A program made the translations under genes and the position numbers. A stretch of DNA of 10,183 bases from Ichthyophonus hoferi (Eukaryota > Opisthokonta > Ichthyosporea > Ichthyophonida > Ichthyophonidae). Below are positions 1 through 7,600 of this stretch, one piece after another. Every line of letters starts with the position of its first letter. Position 1 is the stretch's first letter. Below the pieces are notes generated by a model. The model was not told the origin of the DNA. It ran no database searches and saw only the letters and a program-made list of their open reading frames with translations. Where the stretch lies: the NCBI GenBank assembly GCA_002751075.1, contig NAOQ01000210.1, forward strand, positions 26,882-37,064, given 5' to 3'.

Positions 1-149
1 TGCAACATATAAGCACTATTACATCAATAAGTATTAAAAGTCATTGCTTCGTTTAAGTTTTAAAATATTAGTCTAATAATAATTTGATACTTTTGTCGCT
101 CTAAGAATTGTATGCAATCTTTTAGCGTAATTATTCTCTGTCCCCTTTA
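1..149. other. AT-rich intergenic sequence, left edge
   Basis: No gene, RNA or repeat could be supported here. The stretch is AT-rich, with short A/T runs and a small imperfect palindrome near 65-79. It would be the 3' flank of the weak minus-strand coding-like stretch at 150-311, if that is real. Confidence 0.5.
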
Positions 150-311
150 TTATTTGTGTGGCCTCATGCGTTGATCAAAAAAGGATTCCCCAGCGTACCC
201 ATCAATAATACCGATACATTCAACATTAACGAGAGCCACTAAATTTCCTGTTCTCAATGAATCAATCTAATGTTCTCATGATGCGGACAAGTCCCCGAAT
301 CTACCACAGAT
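150..311 (-). other. Coding-like stretch, possible terminal exon or gene relic
   Basis: Read on the minus strand, this block is less AT-rich than its surroundings. It is open from 266 down to a TAA at 150-152, giving about 38 residues that include VNVECIGIIDGYAGE. The frame is preceded by ATTAG, which could be a splice acceptor. Just upstream, from 311 down to about 252, a second frame is open (VVDSGTCPHHENIRL) after a CAG at 314-312. The two frames overlap and differ by one base, so this could be two overlapping chance frames, a terminal exon, or a decayed gene. I do not recognise the protein. An open run of this length is not rare by chance; the protein-like composition is the main argument. 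Confidence 0.25.
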
Positions 312-931
312 CTGAATATAGCTCACAAGGATGCTCTCTTCTCTACTTCTTACACCCAACATATATACATAATGATAAAGTATCATTATGTGTATGAGTA
401 AAATGCTAATTGGTTTCCGTATATAAAAAATATTCTTTGGATAGTCGGCATAGCATCAGTTATCACTGAGTAATTGATCAATAAGAGGAATGAATGCCAA
501 CAACTTCCTATTGAACTTAATTGGTAAATCCAACCGAATGTACAAATGTAATAACAATAATAAAGAATAATCGGTCTAAATGTACAGACAAACTTTGTTC
601 CAACGATAACAATTTATTAAATTTATTAAAGTATTAAAATACTAAAATATTAATTCACAAACGAGATTCCAATAAGATTATAGACCCAGTCCAGTATCAC
701 TAATATCTAGATAACTTTTTAGGCCAATCCCTATTATTGAATATTTTGATGATAAGAAATATGATTAGAAATATCTATAGATATGAGGTGCATTCGGTGA
801 GCCATCGAATCATAAACGCGCTACATAGATTTTACATAGACATCCTTTTCCTACTAACTGCACTATAAGTGGCTGAACCTGTTTGAAGTTCATTAAAAAT
901 CTATTGTAGTTTTTACAAAACCATATCTGTT
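312..931. other. Intergenic region upstream of the small secreted-protein gene
   Basis: No gene is supported here. The sequence is AT-rich. It contains a short hairpin at 367-391, where an 11-base arm and its perfect complement flank AAG. Short palindromes occur at 630-643 and 704-713. A TACTAAC-like motif near 852 and a TTGTAG at about 904-909 could be branch point and acceptor of a 5' UTR intron for the gene that starts at 932, but they could equally be chance. Confidence 0.4.
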
Positions 932-1369
932 ATGAAGTTTATAATTCTTTCCATTGCTGCTCTCGGTTTGGCTTCTTCAGTATCCGATGCCCTCAGGTTG
1001 AATCAATATAGATGGCAAATTCACTGGCATAATTCTATCTTGCTCTGAGATCAAAACAACCGCGGGTAGCCATGATCTAGCTCCGATATCCTTTATCGAT
1101 AAAAGAATACCTGTGACCAATTCAGGTATCCAGTATCAAGCCACCTTACGTAATAACCAAGTTAAATTTATTGTATTTAATGCGGGAAAACAATGTAATG
1201 ATGCAGCAAAAATTGTTAAGTTTCGGCTGCAAAGGATAAGTGTCAATCAGATTCTGTGCCGTGCGTTTTCACCAAGTGCGACTCACAACCGCAAAAAGGA
1301 ACAGGATCATTTGTAGCACCTTCACTGATTGCTTCTGCTGCTGCTATCATATTTGGCATGTTGTTGTAA
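932..1369 (+). pseudogene. Small secreted, possibly GPI-anchored protein; frame-disrupted gene or pseudogene
   Basis: The ATG at 932 begins a typical signal peptide: MKF, then a hydrophobic core IILSIAALGLASS, with likely cleavage after SDA. A second block is open from about 1003 to 1316 in another frame. It has protein-like composition, for example GIQYQATLRNNQVKFIVFNA, and cysteines in LSC and KQC contexts. A third block from about 1220 returns to the first frame. It contains DKC, VPC and TKC cysteines, then a small-residue region and a hydrophobic tail SLIASAAAIIFGMLL running to the TAA at 1367-1369. Signal peptide, short cysteine-bearing body and a terminal hydrophobic tail are the layout of a GPI-anchored surface protein. 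No family was recognised. The frame changes could mean a recent pseudogene, allelic damage, sequence error or an unrecognised small intron. AATAAA signals lie about 220-240 bases downstream. Confidence 0.45.
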
Positions 1370-1591
1370 ACTAGTTAATGTTATGTTTTGTGGAGACCTT
1401 TAGCTACAGATAATAAGATCAATGGTTGTGGCTCAAGATTAGTTAGCTGCATAATGATATAATTGGTTAATATGTTTTCACCCTGATAAATTGTTTTGCC
1501 AATACATAATATGTGAGCAGTTACACTAATGAGGTAGCTGGTTCAAGTGTCATTCAAGGAAATAGATTTTAGTATTGGATTACCAAGATGA

Positions 1592-1613
1592 AATAAATAC
1601 AATAAAAAATAAA
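1592..1613 (+). promoter_or_regulatory. Cluster of three AATAAA polyadenylation signals
   Basis: AATAAA occurs at 1592-1597, 1601-1606 and 1608-1613. The cluster lies downstream of the small secreted-protein gene and is followed by a less AT-rich GGCTTCGGCC stretch. It is a plausible mRNA 3' end for that gene, but AATAAA is common by chance in sequence this AT-rich. Confidence 0.4.
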
Positions 1614-2803
1614 GGCTTCGGCCATACGTAAAAAAAAGCTATAGCAAATACAAAGTTTCTGTAAATATACACAAAAACACTTTGCATTTAATTATATATA
1701 TGTAATATACAGCAAGATCTAAACGATGAAAAATCGGCACCTTCTGGCCAATGAAAAAAGAGATACCAATGCAGTATAAATTAAAATACCTTTAGCAATA
1801 ATATAACTAAAAGTGATTTTAAGCCCATGAAATATAATTGATTCTCAAAATTTAAAATTGATTTGACTGTATATATTGAAAATAACTTAATAAATAATTT
1901 TAAATATTAACTAAATTTCCGTGCGTTACATTTATTAATTATTGACGGAAATTGCTGAAATAAATAAAAGATATGGATGTGCATATTTAAATGCAAAACA
2001 AGGGCTTTATTTATTATTATTTTAATTAAAGACAGTCTTTCTAAAAAGCTAAATTAATTTCTGTATCAATTAGAAATTTATTTTAAAATGAAACATATTT
2101 TTTTCATAAAAGCGCACAAAAATATATAATTAAAAAGAAACAAACGTATTTTATCTATTTTCAATTTATTACCGAGCATTCAATAGAATATTAGAATAAA
2201 AAATAAAAAATTCACATGCAGCTGATCTTTTATTTACTATAGTCCGTGTAATGTCTGACTTTAATCCAATAGTTATTCTATATGGTCTGCAGCTAATTTG
2301 CGCCAATTTCATCTTTTGAATAATAATTAGAACTATAATTATAATAATACAGTACATCAAAATATAAATATAAATATATATTTTTATATACATCTATATT
2401 TATTATAACCATTAAATACAAGAATATTTGCTTAAAAGCGTAAATTTATGCATTATATACAATATTTATTGGCTATAGGGAAATACGTAAACCATACCAC
2501 TTCGTTTTTCTTATTTAAATAAATAAATATTTTTCATTTCTTATTGTTTACATATACAGTTTATATGGTATAATAGCAACACAGAGAGCGTCAGTGAACA
2601 AGAAAACCACACGATATAGTCATTGTAAATACTATTAATTAACATATGAAGGTTTGTACACAAAAAAATTAGGTATACTTTTATAAATCTGTACACTAAT
2701 GTTCACTTTTACAATTGAAAATCTATATATTAACACATCTAGACGTATATATAAATATAAAAGCACACAAAATTACATGCATAAATAAGTACTTACCTAC
2801 ATG
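1614..2803. other. AT-rich intergenic region, nothing recognised
   Basis: This long stretch is strongly AT-rich, with short TTTATTA and ATATATA runs. The only open frames are short and low in complexity, rich in Ile, Tyr and Lys, as expected from AT-rich DNA. No gene, tRNA, mobile element end or large repeat was seen. Confidence 0.5.
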
Positions 2804-2926
2804 CACACATACATACATACATACATATATACCTGCACTTGCATGCATACATAGGTCCATAGAAGCATACTTGCACATACATACGTACTTGGACATGCAT
2901 GCGAACATACGTACATATATATACGC
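2804..2926. repeat. ACAT/ATAC tetranucleotide microsatellite region
   Basis: A run of five perfect ACAT units lies at 2807-2826. Degenerate ACATAC and GCATGC units follow up to about 2926. This repeat produces the tyrosine- and cysteine-rich open frames on both strands here, which are not genes. Confidence 0.85.
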
Positions 2927-3063
2927 GTAGGAATTTTTTTTTTCCAAACGTATTCTTGCTTTTCTGATAGATATATACCGACATGCAAAGAAATAAGTAT
3001 GCACATGCATATATAGCTGAATATATGTACATAAATATTGTTGTAAATACACAATAGACGTAT

Positions 3064-3160
3064 TATTGTAATATAATATAATATATTATCTTGTATTATA
3101 TTATATTTTGTTATATTACATTGTATTTATTACATTATATTTAATTGAATTATATTTGAT
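3064..3160. repeat. AT-rich pentanucleotide repeat with perfect hairpin
   Basis: Degenerate TTATA/TAATA units form most of this block. Within it, the 14 bases at 3070-3083 are the exact reverse complement of 3094-3107, with a 10-base loop. The inverted repeat probably arose from the pentanucleotide repeat reversing orientation. It lies about 150-190 bases before the talin start. Confidence 0.7.
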
Positions 3161-3194
3161 TAAGCACAGAAATATATATTTTTCCAGTTAAATC

Positions 3195-3254
3195 TTTATT
3201 CCCTTTCCAATCTTCACCAATTTTCACCCATTAGGCCTAAGGCTAACCCCTAAA
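3195..3254 (+). promoter_or_regulatory. Talin 5' flank: pyrimidine-rich zone with two CCAAT boxes, possible 5' UTR
   Basis: The 60 bases before the talin ATG are rich in C and T, unlike the AT-rich DNA upstream. CCAAT occurs at 3207-3211 and 3217-3221, exactly ten bases apart and so on the same helix face. The tract ends in ATTAG at 3230-3234, so it could instead be the 3' end of a 5' UTR intron. The start codon context is AAAATGG, favourable at -3 and +4. An in-frame TAA at 3189-3191 with no ATG between it and 3255 supports the chosen start. Confidence 0.4.
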
Positions 3255-3314
3255 ATGGTAATGATAACATTGAAAATCAAGATCCTGGATACTGGGGTCA
3301 CGAAAAGTATTCAG
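3255..3314 (+). CDS. TLN: Talin exon 1: start codon and first strand of F0
   Basis: This exon codes residues 1-20, starting MVMITLKIKIL and ending TKSIQ. Vertebrate talin starts MVALSLKISI and has KTMQ just before FEP, so both ends match. The exon ends in phase 0 at CAG, followed by GCAAGT at 3315-3320. No GT donor keeps the frame with the next exon, so a GC-AG intron is inferred. The exon is too short to be found as an open frame on its own; position and similarity identify it. Confidence 0.85.
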
Positions 3315-4591
3315 GCAAGTCGGGCCATATCCTATTATGTCTTTCTATACTATATCCGGTCGGGTCATGTAAAGCATTGTTATATTATATAGGGTTGGGT
3401 TATGTAAAGTCTTGCTATTCTGTATCGGGTCGGGTTATGTTAAGTTCTTGCTACATTATATCGGGTCGGGTTATGTAAAGTCTTTCTATGCTATATCGGG
3501 TCGGGTTATGTCACATCCTGCCATACTATATCGGGTCAGGTTATGAAAGTCATATCTACATGGTACATGATGAAAAGGTAAATATTTATAAAAATATGCA
3601 CTCACACTCACACATATATGTAACCACAGAATTGTTTGTTTATATTTGTTTATATAGTTATGTCGGTTTATTTCTAATTATACATATATATTTTTATCTA
3701 TTTATAGTTAGTACATGACTCAAATATAACTGAGTCTATTTGTTATATATTTACACAATTTCATTGGTTGTGTCACAGTTTGAATCATCTATCACTGTCT
3801 ATGATGCTTGTAGAATTGTTCAAGAAAAGATTCAAGATAATATTGTTGGATTTAATGAGGAAGCTAACGGCCTATATATGGCTAATGACAATTATAAAAA
3901 AGGGAAGTGGTTAATTGCTGGGCGTAATCTGGACTACTATGATATCAAATCAGGGGTACGTTACCTATATTTAGCTAATTAGTTAATTATTGCTAGTTAT
4001 AATTAATATATGGTTGGATGCAGATGCATGCGTTCATATAGTGGCAGGTATTATTATTGCTAATGTTGTGGTTGTTGTTGTTGTTTGTTGCTGTTATTAT
4101 TATTGTTATTTTTTTTTTGTAATTATTATTATGATTATTATTATATAAAATTCGATTTTATATAATAATAATATACTTGAACAGTTTAATAATAATTAAC
4201 ATATTCATATATATATATATGGACACGACCTATTAATTAGTACCAATCATATAACGGGTTGATTCGGGTAACAGGAAATACTCGAGTACAAGACGAGATA
4301 TCGGCCTTTAAAAGTAATTTTAATGGACGAATCACAACGCACTTTAAGAATTGATGACAGTTGTAATGTGGGCCAAATCATTGACTCAATATGTGCTAAA
4401 ATTAATTTGAACCATTCTGAGGAATTTTCTCTAGCATGCAAGTGGCTACCTATCCCTATTTAATATTTAATTTTACTATAATTTTAATATAACTTTATAA
4501 TGACAATTATATGTATGATAGGATGATCTACCAGAATAAGATGGTTATAGTTAGTTTAAATTATGTAGTATATATACAAAAACCACTGTAA

Positions 4592-4624
<33 letters not shown>

Positions 4625-7600
4625 CATAAACCTATCTATATACTGTCATACTGTCATATAATATAGTATATTATATTATTGTGCAATATAATACAATACA
4701 ATACAACGCAATGCAATGCAATATAATATAATATAGTATAATATAATATAATATAATATAATATATGATAATCACATATTAAATGAACTCTCACCAATAA
4801 CTGCCTACTATTTAGATATTTCACCAAAAACGGATGGAATTAAAGGGGATGGTAAAGCAAAGAAGCAGGCCAAAGACATGGCAAAATTACAGGAAAAATT
4901 GCAGGCAATCGATGGAGGTAAGTGGTTTAATACTACGATTTTATTGGCATATTTAAGTTTTTAAAATGGTTAGTACGTGGTACATATATATGTATATGAA
5001 TTTATGTGTAGGTATTATTAATTAAGCTTATTGATACATTAATATATTAAAATATTTTATATTGGGTGATGTGTTAATCGGGTCCATATGAACATATTCA
5101 TATTTTTATATAAAGACAGAAATATAGATATAGATATAGATATAGAGATATAGATAGAAATGGAGATAAGCATATAGATAAGGATATAGATAAAGATTAA
5201 AAAATAGATAGAGATAGAGATAGAAGTAGAAAGAAAGATATATAGATATAGATATAGATTAAAATATGTATGACTTTAAAATTTAATATATTAATCCATT
5301 TGAATTGGCATAGATATACATATATATGTACCTCTACGTATTTACATGCATGCATATAATATTTTCAAATTATAATATTTAAAGTTTTGTGGGTAACCAA
5401 TTAACTTTTTGTATAAATTTTTAAAAACAGAACTTTATGATATTTCATGAATATATGTTAAATTTCATAGATTAATTATGAATTTACATTTTGTGTTAAA
5501 TATTCAGGAAATATTCACAAAAAGTAACTATTGAGGAATGTTTTACAATGAGATTTCTAACTAAAGAACAAGTCTTGTAACGCTTCCATAACCGAAACTT
5601 GCTTCATATTGGCTCTGCGTTTTGATATTACAATTTGAAACCTAAAAAATAAGATAAAAAAAATTTAAAATTAAATTAAAATTGGTATATTATAAGTAAC
5701 TTAATAAATTGACAATAATTGTTCTCAATATCTTTTATTGCTTGCGTTTAATTAAATTATAATAAAACTATGGTTTGTCACTAATCACACATTATGTCAC
5801 TAATTACTATTAGTAAATTATTGATAGTTATCTACTAATTCCTAATTAGTGTAATTAGTATCTACTACTTGTACATTGATAGAGTTAATTTAATTATTCA
5901 TAGTTAATCCCAAATAAAAAATTACATATTATGAGTTATCTCTAACTCATGGCTGATTACATTTTCTATTTATTAATTAACACTAATTACCAATAGCTAG
6001 TTATTAATAATTATCCATTCATTCCTGATTGATATTTGCCACTTACATTTTATTGGGGATGAATTTCTGGCAATTCGTCTTAAATGGAATAAATCACACA
6101 TGTTTAATTATCACTAGCCAATCATAAATTTTCATTCATTTTATAATGATTAATTAACACTAACTAATAAATGCAGGCCTGTGGTTGAATCACGAGAAAT
6201 CTTTACAGGAGCAGGGTGTGAAAGAGACAGATTTTGTCAGGCTTAGAAAGAAGTTTTTCTTTTCTGATCATGATATTGATATTAATAACCCAGTACAAAA
6301 TAATTTAATATACCTGCAGGTAGGTATATTAAATTAATATGCGGCATTATAATACGTAGTTGTATCTTTAAATTTATAATATATTGATCCCATTGTGTGC
6401 AACCATTTTAATAAATTTCATAATTTAATTTCTCACATTTTATTATACAATAGACAACTAAAAATTAATCATGGATATCAGCCACTAATAAACATGTGTA
6501 AAATTTTTGATTAGTCATAAATATTAAACCTAGTATCTAATTGGTAGGCTGATTGCTAATAAAACATAAATTAAGTCACTTTATTTGTAGTTTTTCAACT
6601 AATTTTTACATTTTTTCCATCTTATTTTGAGGGTATTAACCTATCAGATCTGATTACAATTATTTATTAACCTATATAATTTAATTATAATTATCTCTCC
6701 ACCAATACAATACAGTCTCGTAATGATATAGTCCAGGGATTCCACCCTATTTCATTGGATGAGGCAGTGCAATTTGCAGCACTCCAGTGTCAAATCCAAT
6801 TGGGCAATTACAATCCTCTCATACATACTCCTGAATCATTAGAGTACGTATTATATTGTATGTGTATGTATGTACGTGTATATGTTCATATGTGTGTATA
6901 TGTGTAGACATAAATATATATGCATGTGTGCATTACACGTATTTATATGTTGTATGTCTTTATATGTGTATATATTGAATGTGCAACATTATATATAGGA
7001 GCATATTGAGTTATTTTTCAAATATGAAATAGTTAGTTCAAAGTTGAAATGTGCTCACTCAATGTGTAACTAAAATTTTCATAAAAAATCTACCTATGAC
7101 CTTATAAATAGGAACATACTTAATCACTTTTAAAACATAATATAGTTTGTATAAATTTTAAATGTTCTTTTATAAAAATCTGCCAATGACATTATATATA
7201 GCAGTATACTTAAAAATATTTAATTATTTTAAAATATAATATAATTTATTTGAATTTTAAAAAAATTTGCTCCGCGTGAGCGGAACTATACATAGAGGCA
7301 CATTTAATTACAATTAAAATATAATATAATTTCTATAAATTTCATTAGTCTCATTCAGCCTATGAATGGGCCTTTATATGTCTAGATTTAGGTATATCTA
7401 TACTAACTACCAATGGAAACTTGTAGGTTACAGCAATATCTACCAGACAGGTTTGTACAAGTTAAGGATATTGCTAAGAGAATCAATAATGAGCATAACA
7501 AACTAAAAGGAGTGAACGATCTACATTCCAAGTACCGCTATCTCCAATCATGTCGAAAACTTAAAACCTATGGAATGTCTTTTTTTTTGGTAAAAGAGAA

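Noticed and set aside
813-895. 27-codon minus-strand open frame starting at an ATG
   Set aside because: Length is expected by chance at this composition, and there is no further support.
2169-2393. 74-codon open frame on the minus strand
   Set aside because: Starts with an Ile/Tyr/Lys run from AT-rich DNA; no domain, no splice context.
2715-3054. Several overlapping open frames on both strands rich in Tyr, Cys, His and Met
   Set aside because: They are translations of the ACAT/ATAC microsatellite and AT-rich flank, with no protein-like composition.
3319-3552. CRISPR-like array
   Set aside because: Copies are directly contiguous with no spacers, in a eukaryotic intron.
3488-3718. 76-codon open frame on the plus strand
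   Set aside because: Begins inside the 35-bp minisatellite and runs through intron 1 between two well-supported talin exons.
3740-3778. ATG-initiated extension upstream of talin exon 2
   Set aside because: The first 13 codons are intronic; the acceptor CACAG at 3778 and exon 1 similarity give the real N-terminus at 3255.
4247-4441. 64-codon minus-strand open frame
   Set aside because: Shadow of talin exon 3.
4442-4447. GT donor GTGGCT for exon 3
   Set aside because: Leaves phase 2, which no nearby acceptor of exon 4 can complete; GCAAGT four bases earlier fits exactly.
7413-7426. ATG start in front of exon 7
   Set aside because: It lies between the TACTAAC branch point and the TTGTAG acceptor, so it is intron.
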